A stretch of DNA of 64,000 nt from NCBI GenBank assembly GCA_965206145.1, contig CBDBIK010000006.1, forward strand, positions 124,001 through 188,000. Direction: 5' to 3'. Within the stretch, counting starts at the first letter, position 1, and every line of letters begins with the position of its first letter. The notes under the pieces are model-generated. The model did not search any database and was not told the origin of the DNA. It saw only the letters and a list, made by a program, of their open reading frames with translations. This DNA is from CBDBIK01 sp965206145 (GTDB taxonomy: Bacteria > Pseudomonadota > Alphaproteobacteria > TMED109). Below, one piece after another: positions 34,325 through 42,064 of the stretch. The translations under genes were made by a program, and so were the position numbers.

Positions 34325-35925
34325 ACCCGCCTGTGCTTGCCATCGAAAACCTTACGGTTTCTCTCCCGCCAGGGGCGGAGCGTGAGAACGCTATCGAGAA
34401 GGTTTCACTCGAAGTACGGGCCGGCGAAACCCTTTGTCTCGTCGGTGAATCAGGATCGGGGAAGTCGGTAACTGCTCAGGCCGTGATGGGGCTTCTTCCT
34501 CAGGGGCAGCTTGCCGTCAGCGAAGGCTCGATCCGACTCGCTGGCGAGGACCTGCGCGCCGCCTCGCCTGCGCGGCTTCGTTCGCTCCGGGGCAGGAAGA
34601 TGACGATGGTTTTCCAGGAGCCGATGACGGCACTCAACCCGGTGCTTTCCATCGGTGAGCAGGTGCTCGAGGTGTTCGAGGCCCACCGAATGTACGCGCC
34701 TCCCGAACGCCGTCGTCGGACAACAGAACTGTTACGGACGGTACGACTTCCTGATCCGGAGTTGATTGCTCGTTCATTTCCGCATCAGCTCTCGGGCGGT
34801 CAACGCCAACGGGTGATGATTGCAATGGCGTTCGCTCTCAAACCAGGACTGATCATTGCCGATGAGCCGACAACGGCACTTGATGTCACTACCCAGGCAC
34901 GAATTCTCGAGCTCATGGGCGAGATCAGGAAAGAGCGACAGAGCGCGGTCCTGCTGGTCACTCACGACTTCGGTGTCGTTGCCGAGGTTGCCGATCGGGT
35001 CGCAGTCATGCGCGAGGGCCGCATCGTCGAGAGGGGCACTCGCGAGCAGGTGCTCCGAGCCCCGAAGCATCCGTACACGCAGATGCTGATCAAGGCGGTT
35101 CCGGGGCTTGTCCCACCCGCGGATGCAAAACCCGGTGCGCAAGCTCCTGCGCTCGAGATCAGGAGTTTGTCGAAGACGTTCACCGGAGAGGGATGGTTTC
35201 GCAAGGGGCGGAGGGTGGAAGCAGTTCGCGATGTCTCGCTCACGGTGGGCAGGGGAGAGACACTTGCCGTTGTTGGAGAATCGGGATCAGGAAAGTCCAC
35301 TCTCGCCCGCTGCGTGGTGCGACTCACCCAGGCAAGCGACGGGGCCGTGTTGATTGCTGGGCATGACATTGTGCCCCTCGGGGCCCGGGACCTACATCCG
35401 TTCCGAAGACGGGTCCAGATGGTTTTCCAGGATCCGTTCCGCTCGCTCAACCCTCGTCGCACCGTTGCCGAGACGCTCGTTGAGGGCCCGGTCAATTACG
35501 GAACCCCGAGGGCCGAGGCGATGATTCGTGCACGCGATTTGCTGACTCTTGTCGGGCTAGATACTGGCGCGCTCGGCCGCTATCCGCACCAGTTTTCCGG
35601 CGGTCAGCGTCAACGAATCTGCATCGCCCGCGCACTTGCGCTGGAGCCTGAAGTGCTTGTCGCGGACGAGCCGGTTTCGGCACTCGACGTTTCCGTTCAG
35701 GCGCAGGTGCTTGATCTCTTGGCGGACGTGCGCAAGAGATTCCAGCTGGCCATGCTGTTCATCACCCATGATTTGCGGGTCGCAGCCCAGGTCGCGGACC
35801 GGATCGCAGTGATGTCCAGAGGTGAGATCGTCGAGACGGGGCCGGTTGGGGAAGTGTTCGAGAATCCACGCCACGAGTACACGCGCTCCTTGTTTGCCGC
35901 TGCCCCTGGCCGGGACTGGATATAG
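34321..35925 (+). CDS. Fused DppD-DppF peptide ABC transporter ATPase
   Basis: The 534-residue protein contains two complete ATPase domains in one chain. The first has Walker A GESGSGKSV, signature LSGGQRQRV and Walker B LIIADEPTTALD. The second has GESGSGKSTLARC, FSGGQRQRI and VLVADEPVSALD. It provides both ATP sites of the peptide importer, which in E. coli are separate DppD and DppF proteins. The start overlaps the permease gene. A VTT-domain gene begins immediately after the stop. Confidence 0.93.
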   Translation: MNPPVLAIENLTVSLPPGAERENAIEKVSLEVRAGETLCLVGESGSGKSVTAQAVMGLLPQGQLAVSEGSIRLAGEDLRAASPARLRSLRGRKMTMVFQEPMTALNPVLSIGEQVLEVFEAHRMYAPPERRRRTTELLRTVRLPDPELIARSFPHQLSGGQRQRVMIAMAFALKPGLIIADEPTTALDVTTQARILELMGEIRKERQSAVLLVTHDFGVVAEVADRVAVMREGRIVERGTREQVLRAPKHPYTQMLIKAVPGLVPPADAKPGAQAPALEIRSLSKTFTGEGWFRKGRRVEAVRDVSLTVGRGETLAVVGESGSGKSTLARCVVRLTQASDGAVLIAGHDIVPLGARDLHPFRRRVQMVFQDPFRSLNPRRTVAETLVEGPVNYGTPRAEAMIRARDLLTLVGLDTGALGRYPHQFSGGQRQRICIARALALEPEVLVADEPVSALDVSVQAQVLDLLADVRKRFQLAMLFITHDLRVAAQVADRIAVMSRGEIVETGPVGEVFENPRHEYTRSLFAAAPGRDWI

Positions 35926-36525
35926 ATGGCGGGGCAGGGAAGAGGCCCGGTCGGGCTTTTGTACGAGTGGGTTCTTCGTTTTGGCAGCCATCGCCACGCG
36001 GAGCCTGCACTTGCGGCCGTGTCGTTTGCGGAGAGTTCGGTCTTCCCGATTGCTCCGGATGTGATGCTGTTTCCGATGGTACTTGCTAGACCGAGGAGGT
36101 GGTGGCGGACGGCAGCTGTCGCCACGACTTTTTCTGTGGCAGGAGGATTTTTGGGTTATGCGATCGGGTGGGGCCTGTGGGAAATGGCAGGCCAGGTGAT
36201 TATTGATTCCTACGGACTTTCAGAGGCTTTCTCGCGGTTCGAGACAGGCTATCAGGAGAACGGCGCATGGATCATTCTCTTGGCCAGTCTGACGCCATTT
36301 CCTTACAAGGCGGTCACGATCGCAAGCGGCGCTGTGGGCCTAGACATCGTGGTTTTTGGGCTCATCTCGCTCGCAGGGCGCGGAATCCGCTTTTTTACCG
36401 TTTCCGGTGCGATCGCACTGCTCGGGGAGAGGGTTGAAGCCCTTGTTCGGCGGCATGCACGCCTAGTGGGTGCTTTGTTTTTTGTTGCGCTGGGTGGTGG
36501 GTTTGTCTTGCTTGCCGTTACGTGA
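35926..36525 (+). CDS. YqaA-type VTT/DedA-like membrane protein
   Basis: The 199-residue membrane protein has several hydrophobic spans and the family features FAESSVFPIAPDVMLFPMVL, GYAIGWGLWEMAGQ and SLTPFPYKAVTIASGA. It resembles YqaA proteins of the VTT (SNARE-associated/DedA-like) group; a lipid scramblase or transport role is proposed for the wider group, not shown for this one. It abuts the ATPase stop with no gap. In many alphaproteobacteria yqaA lies next to dsbB, which is here 4.4 kb downstream. Confidence 0.82.
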   Translation: MAGQGRGPVGLLYEWVLRFGSHRHAEPALAAVSFAESSVFPIAPDVMLFPMVLARPRRWWRTAAVATTFSVAGGFLGYAIGWGLWEMAGQVIIDSYGLSEAFSRFETGYQENGAWIILLASLTPFPYKAVTIASGAVGLDIVVFGLISLAGRGIRFFTVSGAIALLGERVEALVRRHARLVGALFFVALGGGFVLLAVT

Positions 36526-36962
36526 CAGAAACCAGCAAACGTCTGAACAGAAGCGGCCTTTTCGTATCTGCGTGTTGTGGTTTTACTTGTCACTGGGTGC
36601 TTGCGGTAGCAGCTCGACCATGCCGGTTGCTGGTCAGCAATCTTAAGGCTCAAGACCAAAGAGGACAGAAAAATGACCACCTCCTGCCGACTATTCAACT
36701 GTTGCGGTCCGGGTCCACGGTACCGAGATCAGTTACGGCATTGCGTTCGTCTCGTTAACGCCTCTCCTGCCGTTTCGGCCCAGTGCTTCCAGTTTTGAGT
36801 ACTGAAAGCACGAATTTGAAAACTCTCCTGAAGGATGGTGTTTTCTTGATTCGCCTAGTCTTTGCGATACATCCTATAATACTCCCAAGAGATGTCAGGG
36901 AAACTGGGTGCCTTTTGGGCTGATCCTATGCATGTAGATGTTCTCCGTAGAGGTCTTCTCCT
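36526..36962. other. Intergenic region with a possible lipoprotein-gene remnant
   Basis: Soon after yqaA one frame reads RPFRICVLWFYLSLGACGSSS and stops after QQS, ending near 36652. This looks like a lipoprotein signal peptide (lipobox LGAC) followed by a Ser-rich start, resembling the N terminus of the autotransporter downstream, and could be a decayed copy of such a gene. No convincing start codon precedes it. The rest (36660-36860) shows no gene. Confidence 0.35.
36875..36880 (+). promoter_or_regulatory. Perfect TATAAT -10 box upstream of the autotransporter
   Basis: TATAAT occurs 83 bases before the proposed start of the autotransporter. No good -35 hexamer lies 16-18 bases upstream, although TTGATT is found 23 bases before it, so activation or a non-standard promoter is possible. 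Confidence 0.4.
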
Positions 36963-39827
36963 TTGTCCTCCCCTTTGATTGATGTGTGCTGGCGCAGACT
37001 CGCGTTTCGTGTGCTGGCTTTTAGTTTCTCGCTGTTGCTGATTTCCTGCGGTGGTGGAGGTGGTGGATCGGGTCCCACAACATTGAACCGCCCGGCTGCG
37101 ACATCTCCGGATACGACGCCTCCGGATACGACGCCTCCGGATACGATGCCTCCGGATACGACGCCTCCGGATACGACGCCTCCGGATACGACGCCTCCGG
37201 ATACGACGCCTCCGGATACGATGCCTCCGGATACGATGCCTCCGGCTGCGATGCTTCCGGTTATGATACCTCCGGATACGATACCGCCGCCGCTGACGTC
37301 TAGGCCCCTCCCTCCGCCGCGCATAGACAGGCCATTAAGGCAGTCTTTTGCAGTGGGGCTGGAAGGGGGAAATTTCAATCACCTCCCGCTTCCGGCTGAC
37401 GTTTCTGATTTTGATCGCGCCAAGCGCGTTTTTGAGGAGTCCCCCGAATACAACATTCAGTGGAGCAGTTCTCGTGGCGGCGTCAGCGATTCGGAGCGTC
37501 CCCAGTACACCGACACCCACCTGGACAGGATTAATGCTGCAGCCGCGTATGCCCGAGGCTTTACCGGCGCGGGGGAGACAATTCTGATCCAAGATACCGG
37601 GCTTCAGACCAACATTCGCGAGTTTGGGAGTTCTGTCGGCTATTCGGACAGACAGGTCACGATAGAGACTGATCAAGGCTATACCCCAACCACCCCTCTT
37701 AACAATCTCTCTTCACGCTCCGACAAGTGGCATGGAACCGTCGTTGCGGCAATAGCCGCAGGCGCAAAGGACGACGATGGTACGGAGCGCGACCCTCCGC
37801 TCAACATGCACGGGGTGGCATTCAACGCGAACGTGCATCTCCGGGAGGTGTCGATTGGCGGCGGCGGCGGCGGCGGCGGGTACAAGCAGACTAACTTGGA
37901 GGCGCTCACCGCTTCTGGGGATCAGGGGATCGCCGGTTTTCTACGGCCGTTGCTTAGCCCGAATGCCCCCTCCGGCGTTGCCGTGAATTTTAGCTTCGGC
38001 ATTGCCGGGGCGATCTCCCTGTATGACGGAGATCTGGTAAGGAGGAAGTTGGCTACCACCATAGATGTGCTGGAACAGAAGCACGAAACGGATAGCGCCA
38101 ACAAAAAAATCATCGTGTGGGCTGCTGGCAATGAAGCCAGACAGATTGAGACCCTGCCCTCGGGGGAGAAGGTGGCTGCGGTATATGATTCTCCGTCGAT
38201 ATTGCCTGGGCTTGCCGCTTATGCGACCCAGCTGAAACCCTTCACCCTTGCTGTGGTGGCTCTGGAGCAGGACGGCACCATCGCCGATTATTCCAACAGG
38301 TGCGGCATCGCTCGGGAATTTTGCCTCGCTGCGCCCGGCAGCGAACTAATTGTTCCGGCCGATAGCGTTCAACGCGGGTACACTTGGGTTAACGGCACGT
38401 CTCTCGCTGCCCCGCTGGTCACCGGTTCTCTTGCCGTACTGCGTCAGGCTTTCCGAGCCCAACTTGGCAATACCGATCTTGCCGCTCGTCTGTTGGCCAC
38501 GGCAGACAAGACGGGCATCTACGAAGATGAAGCTGTCTATGGGCAGGGCTTGCTGGACTTGGATGCCGCAACCCGGCCAGTGGGCGCAATGGTAACCGGC
38601 TTACCTGGCGATTCCGACAGCCGTCCCCTCGGTGACAATGGTTTCTCTCTTGCCGGCAGTGGTGCTTTCGGCAAATCATTTCAGCGCGCACTGGCGGGCG
38701 TGGAAATTGCTGGCTTCGATTCCCTTGGCGCACCATTCTTCAATTCGGGATCGGCGTGGATATCCAGAGCTGCAAAGACGCACTTCCGAAATGCTGTCGA
38801 GCTTGCTGTCAGGGGAGAAACCACACACGCCTTCCACGACATGCCTTTGCATGCTTCTTTCTCCGGCGAGAATCCCGGCCCAAAGTTTTCCATGACCCTG
38901 AGTGAGTACGGCGAAGTTGACGATGCGCGCTTGGATTTCACCAATGGCTGGTGGTTTTCCTACGGGCATAACGGCGGCCAGAGACTCGGGCTTTATGACT
39001 GGAACAACGGTGCGCTGGCATGGAATTTCGATGCACCTTTCGTTCGTGGAGGGTTGAGGGGTGCCGGGTTTGCCGCGCCGTATCTGCTATTGGCGCGGGA
39101 TGGGCCGGGATTCGGCTGGTCTGATCGTCATTCCCGTTCTGGCGATGGTAAGGGCCTGGCCTTCGCGCTGATGTATGGCGCACCGCAGTTCGAAGGTCGG
39201 GAAAAGCTTGACAGAAAAAGCAATTTTGGTGCGCTGGTGGATTATCGCGTTTATTCAGGTTCGGAGGCTGGGCTATCGTTGCAGGTGGGAGTGGTGCGCG
39301 AGGCTGACGGCTTCCTTGGCACTCGCGTTCAGGAGAGTTTTGGTGCAGTCCATGGGGAAACACTATTCACCGGTTTCAATGGCGTGTGGAAGCCAGCTGG
39401 GGAGGATGGCTGGCAGGTGCCGGTGTCTGCGCATCTAGGTAGCACCCGGGCACAGACTGGAGACGGTTTCCTGCGCGGGATCGATGATGTCCTCAGTAGC
39501 ACGTTTACCTTCGGTGCCACCCGATCTTCTCTGTGGAGGACCGGCGATCGTTTCAGCCTCAGCCTGTCCCAGCCCTTGCGGGCAGAAAGCGGAGAGATGA
39601 CCCTGCACGTTCCCATCGGCCGCACTCCGTCGGGCGAGGTTGTTCGCAAAACCCATGAGCTGGACCTGGTTCCCGACAGCCGCACCCTGCAGTTTAATGC
39701 CCTGTATCGCATCCCTTATGCCAGCGGCATCCTGCAGACCCGCTTCGGCCTGGAGCGTCACCCCGATCACAGCCGCGAACGCGATCTTGTGGTGTCCGTG
39801 GGGCTACTTTATGAGTTGAGATTCTAA
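36963..39827 (+). CDS. Lipoprotein-type S8 serine protease autotransporter
   Basis: The protein is 954 residues from TTG 36963, which has AGAGG at a proper distance; a GTG at 36984 is an alternative. It starts with a signal peptide ending in a lipobox (LLISC) and a Gly run. A Pro-rich pentapeptide repeat follows (residues 47-106), then a subtilisin (S8) domain with the triad Asp211 (IQDTG), His257 (KWHGTVVA) and Ser480 (NGTSLAAP). About 260 C-terminal residues form an autotransporter beta-barrel ending in LLYELRF. This layout resembles surface-tethered subtilisins such as SphB1 and NalP, which process other surface proteins; its own substrate is unknown. It lies in an accessory segment between yqaA and dsbB. 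Confidence 0.88.
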   Translation: MSSPLIDVCWRRLAFRVLAFSFSLLLISCGGGGGGSGPTTLNRPAATSPDTTPPDTTPPDTMPPDTTPPDTTPPDTTPPDTTPPDTMPPDTMPPAAMLPVMIPPDTIPPPLTSRPLPPPRIDRPLRQSFAVGLEGGNFNHLPLPADVSDFDRAKRVFEESPEYNIQWSSSRGGVSDSERPQYTDTHLDRINAAAAYARGFTGAGETILIQDTGLQTNIREFGSSVGYSDRQVTIETDQGYTPTTPLNNLSSRSDKWHGTVVAAIAAGAKDDDGTERDPPLNMHGVAFNANVHLREVSIGGGGGGGGYKQTNLEALTASGDQGIAGFLRPLLSPNAPSGVAVNFSFGIAGAISLYDGDLVRRKLATTIDVLEQKHETDSANKKIIVWAAGNEARQIETLPSGEKVAAVYDSPSILPGLAAYATQLKPFTLAVVALEQDGTIADYSNRCGIAREFCLAAPGSELIVPADSVQRGYTWVNGTSLAAPLVTGSLAVLRQAFRAQLGNTDLAARLLATADKTGIYEDEAVYGQGLLDLDAATRPVGAMVTGLPGDSDSRPLGDNGFSLAGSGAFGKSFQRALAGVEIAGFDSLGAPFFNSGSAWISRAAKTHFRNAVELAVRGETTHAFHDMPLHASFSGENPGPKFSMTLSEYGEVDDARLDFTNGWWFSYGHNGGQRLGLYDWNNGALAWNFDAPFVRGGLRGAGFAAPYLLLARDGPGFGWSDRHSRSGDGKGLAFALMYGAPQFEGREKLDRKSNFGALVDYRVYSGSEAGLSLQVGVVREADGFLGTRVQESFGAVHGETLFTGFNGVWKPAGEDGWQVPVSAHLGSTRAQTGDGFLRGIDDVLSSTFTFGATRSSLWRTGDRFSLSLSQPLRAESGEMTLHVPIGRTPSGEVVRKTHELDLVPDSRTLQFNALYRIPYASGILQTRFGLERHPDHSRERDLVVSVGLLYELRF
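37101..37280 (+). repeat. Twelve 15-bp tandem repeats encoding a PPDT-rich stalk
   Basis: The units are variants of CCGGATACGACGCCT and encode TPPDT or MPPDT pentapeptides; the last three are degenerate (MPPAA, MLPVM, IPPDT). They lie between the lipid anchor and the protease domain, so copy number would set the length of an extended stalk. The array is in frame and likely to change in number by slippage. Confidence 0.9.
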
Positions 39828-39989
39828 GTACAGCCAGCGGTTGCAACGCTGAGCCGATTGATTGAGCTAACTTCTTGCTTGGCTTGCAGAGGATGATGGA
39901 GAGAATGCGGCCATGGTCCTGCGTTTCTTCTCCCTACGTGGTTTTCTTGTCCTGGCATTTGCGGTGTCGACAACTGCGCCCGCAACCGC
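39724..39989 (+). repeat. Direct repeat copy 1: autotransporter 3' end, spacer and dsbB-like start
   Basis: This copy comprises the last 34 sense codons of the autotransporter, the 85-base spacer, and the first codons of the nuclease gene. It matches 40704-40970 with 19 substitutions, all transitions, and one single-base indel. The two copies flank the nuclease-specific sequence 39990-40703. Confidence 0.92.
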
Positions 39990-40695
39990 CACGTCATCCC
40001 ATATGACGGAGACTTGGCGCGGCCTGCGGGTTGCGCCCGAGCATCGGTGCGCGCCCTACGACCGGCGGGATTATCGCTATTCTCAATCGGTGGAGGCGCG
40101 GATCGTGGCTACGATGGGCGGGCGGGTCTACGGGCCATACACGGGCCGGACATTCGCCGGCACGCACGAAACCGACATCGAACACATGGTGGCCACGTCG
40201 GAGGCGTATGACAGCGAGCTATGCGCCGCCAACGTCGATACCAGACGCCGCTTCGCGTCGGACCTCGACAACCTTACCCTGGCCGCGCCGGCGGTGAACC
40301 GCTGTGGCCGGGCCGGTAAGTGCGGAAAAGACGCGACCGACTGGCTACCGCCCCGCAACAAGTGCTGGTTCGCCGCGCGTGTCGTGGCGGTCAAGCACAG
40401 ATACGGTCTCACCGTCGACCGGCCCGAGGCCGACGCGCTGGAGCGGGTGCTGTCGTCCTGCGACTCGACCGAGATGGTCTTTTACGAGGGAGCGCAGCTG
40501 GCGCCCGCCCCGCCCGTGTCACGCGCGGCTCCGCCGGAGGCGACAACGGACGCGCTGCGGCGCTGGGACGACAACGGCAACGGGCGGATTAGCTGCAAAG
40601 AAGCGCGACGCCACGGGATCGCGCCGGTGCCGCGCGGTCATCCGGCCTATCGGTTCATGCGCGACGGCGACGGCGATGGGACGGTGTGCGAATGA
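39913..40695 (+). CDS. Secreted HNH/DUF1524-like nuclease with Excalibur domain, fused to a DsbB-derived signal segment
   Basis: Residues 1-24 are nearly the same as the start of DsbB (MVLRFFSLRGFLVLAFAVST against MVLRFLSLRGFLVLALAVST), but the following LAVALA is replaced by PATATS, giving a plausible signal peptidase site. Then comes a GmrSD/DUF1524-like HNH nuclease domain with THETDIEHMVATSEAYDS (Asp88, Glu90, His91), LDNLTLAAPAVNR and KDATDWLPP. The C terminus (about 219-260) is an Excalibur calcium-binding domain with DDNGNGRISCKEA and DGDGDGTVCE. Eight cysteines suggest disulfides. A secreted DNase is inferred. The ribosome binding site comes from the duplicated dsbB leader. Confidence 0.85.
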   Translation: MVLRFFSLRGFLVLAFAVSTTAPATATSSHMTETWRGLRVAPEHRCAPYDRRDYRYSQSVEARIVATMGGRVYGPYTGRTFAGTHETDIEHMVATSEAYDSELCAANVDTRRRFASDLDNLTLAAPAVNRCGRAGKCGKDATDWLPPRNKCWFAARVVAVKHRYGLTVDRPEADALERVLSSCDSTEMVFYEGAQLAPAPPVSRAAPPEATTDALRRWDDNGNGRISCKEARRHGIAPVPRGHPAYRFMRDGDGDGTVCE

Positions 40696-40703
40696 CCAGA
40701 GAC

Positions 40704-40807
40704 GCGGCATCCTGCAGACCCGCTTCGGCCTGGAGCGTCACCCCGATCACAGCCGCGAACACAATCTTGTGGTGTCCGTGGGGCTGCTCTACGAGTTGAG
40801 GTTCTGA
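40704..40807 (+). pseudogene. Headless C-terminal fragment of an autotransporter beta-barrel
   Basis: In one frame this stretch encodes GILQTRFGLERHPDHSREHN and then LVVSVGLLYELRF followed by TGA, almost identical to the end of the autotransporter at 39827. It has no start codon and is preceded by the nuclease stop. It is a relic of the duplicated junction, not a gene. Confidence 0.85.
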
Positions 40808-40970
40808 GTACAGCCAGCGGTTGCAACGCTGAACCGATTGACTGAACTGGCTTCTTGCTTGGCTTGCGAGAGGATGATGGAGAGAATGTGGCCATGGTCC
40901 TGCGTTTCCTCTCCCTGCGTGGTTTTCTTGTCCTGGCACTTGCGGTGTCGACAACTGCGCTCGCAGTCGC
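40704..40970 (+). repeat. Direct repeat copy 2: autotransporter 3' end remnant, spacer and dsbB start
   Basis: Second copy of the 266-bp repeat. Here the dsbB part continues into the true dsbB gene, whereas the autotransporter part is a headless fragment. The arrangement indicates that a unit made of nuclease plus repeat was inserted or duplicated at the original autotransporter-dsbB junction. Confidence 0.92.
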
Positions 40971-41397
40971 ATTGGCGATGCAGTATGTAGGCGGGCTCGC
41001 ACCGTGTCCGATGTGCATCCAGCAGAGATGGGGTTTCGCTGCGGCAGGGGCTATCGCCGTTCTGGGGTTAGTTGTCGCCCGTGAGGGATTTCGCTTTTTT
41101 GTCATTGCAACGGGGATTGCCTGCCTCACGACATTTGGCCTTGCCTTTCGTCATGTCGGGGTCGAGGCGGGGTGGTGGTCTGCCGCTGCTTCCTGCTTGT
41201 CCGTGGAGCTTGATGCCACGACGGTTGAAGAACTTAAGGAGCAACTTATGGCTACATCACCGGCCCGTTGCGATGAGGTTGCGGCGCGCTTTCTGGGGCT
41301 TTCTATTGCTGGGTGGAGTGCGTTCGTGGCGTTTGGGCTTGCCGCTCTTGCCGGCCTTGTGTTTCTTGGAAAACGCGGAAGGGGGCCTGTCTCGTGA
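40894..41397 (+). CDS. dsbB: Disulfide bond formation protein DsbB
   Basis: DsbB reoxidises DsbA and passes electrons to quinones in the inner membrane. The 167-residue protein has four membrane spans, the periplasmic CPMC pair (GGLAPCPMCIQQRWGF) and a second pair of cysteines (AASCLSVEL and ARCDEVAARF). The start ATG 40894 is preceded by GGAGAGAATGTGGCC; an upstream frame extension is not supported. It overlaps coq7 by GTGA. Confidence 0.92.
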   Translation: MVLRFLSLRGFLVLALAVSTTALAVALAMQYVGGLAPCPMCIQQRWGFAAAGAIAVLGLVVAREGFRFFVIATGIACLTTFGLAFRHVGVEAGWWSAAASCLSVELDATTVEELKEQLMATSPARCDEVAARFLGLSIAGWSAFVAFGLAALAGLVFLGKRGRGPVS

Positions 41398-41960
41398 CGG
41401 CGAAGAAGAGATCTTCTAGGCGAAAACTAAGACTTCCGGGTGACTTGGGTGAGCGTTGGCGGGTCGAAAGGATCGTTCGCGTCGACCATGCAGGCGAATA
41501 CGGTGCTCGAAGGATTTACGACGGCCAGCTTGCCGTACTTGGCGACACCAAAGAGGCGGAGGTGATCCGCGAAATGGCGGAGGCTGAAGACCGGCATCTC
41601 GAGGCATTTGAAGAGGAAATTCGGAAGCGCCGCGCCCGACCCACCGTGTTACTTCCGGCCTGGCACGTGGTCGGCTACGCACTCGGAGCGGCGACGGCCC
41701 TGCTCGGGCCTAAGGCGGCGATGGCTTGTACCGAAGCGGTCGAAGAGGTAATTGACGGGCACTACGCCCGCCAGGAGGAGGAACTGGACGGCATGGAAGA
41801 GGATCTCCGCGAGCAGATCGCCTCGTTTCGGCAGGAAGAGATCGATCACCGGGACACGGCCCGCAAACACGGTGCGGCCGATGCGCCGGGATACAGGGTC
41901 CTCAGGAGAGGAGTGCGCGCAGGCACCCACGCCGCGATCTGGCTTTCCGAACGGATCTGA
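41394..41960 (+). CDS. coq7: Demethoxyubiquinone hydroxylase Coq7
   Basis: Coq7 hydroxylates demethoxyubiquinone in ubiquinone synthesis using a di-iron centre. The 188-residue protein has the metal-ligand motifs RVDHAGEYGARRIY, EAEDRHLEAFEEE, CTEAVEEVIDGHY and EEIDHRDTARKHGA. The start is GTG 41394 overlapping the dsbB stop. Coupling with dsbB is natural because DsbB uses ubiquinone. Confidence 0.93.
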   Translation: MTAKKRSSRRKLRLPGDLGERWRVERIVRVDHAGEYGARRIYDGQLAVLGDTKEAEVIREMAEAEDRHLEAFEEEIRKRRARPTVLLPAWHVVGYALGAATALLGPKAAMACTEAVEEVIDGHYARQEEELDGMEEDLREQIASFRQEEIDHRDTARKHGAADAPGYRVLRRGVRAGTHAAIWLSERI

Positions 41961-41991
41961 TTCCGGCTTGAGATTGCGACTCCTCAATCTT

Positions 41992-42004
41992 TACCTTTTT
42001 GGTA
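41992..42004. promoter_or_regulatory. Palindrome TACC-N5-GGTA in the suf operon leader, possible operator
   Basis: The symmetric TACCTTTTTGGTA lies about 60 bases upstream of the Rrf2 regulator gene and next to CATATACT (42013-42020), a possible -10 region. Rrf2-type regulators usually repress their own suf operon, so this could be the operator; the motif is not a clear match to a known IscR site. Confidence 0.35.
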
Positions 42005-42064
42005 TGGATTGGCATATACTTGCCTGAGCATGGTGCTTGCCATGCGGGGAGGAAGGACAGCGCA

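Noticed and set aside
37101..37280. Possible CRISPR array
   Set aside because: The units are contiguous 15-bp in-frame coding repeats without spacers.
36926..37378. A 150-codon minus-strand frame with GGIVSGGVVSGG-type repeats
   Set aside because: It is the antisense reading of the 15-bp PPDT repeat array and the protease start; the plus-strand frame has signal peptide, domains and catalytic residues.
40304..40807. A 167-codon frame ending in LVVSVGLLYELRF
   Set aside because: Only its last 34 codons resemble a protein (autotransporter tail); the rest is an out-of-frame reading of the nuclease gene, so it is called a remnant.
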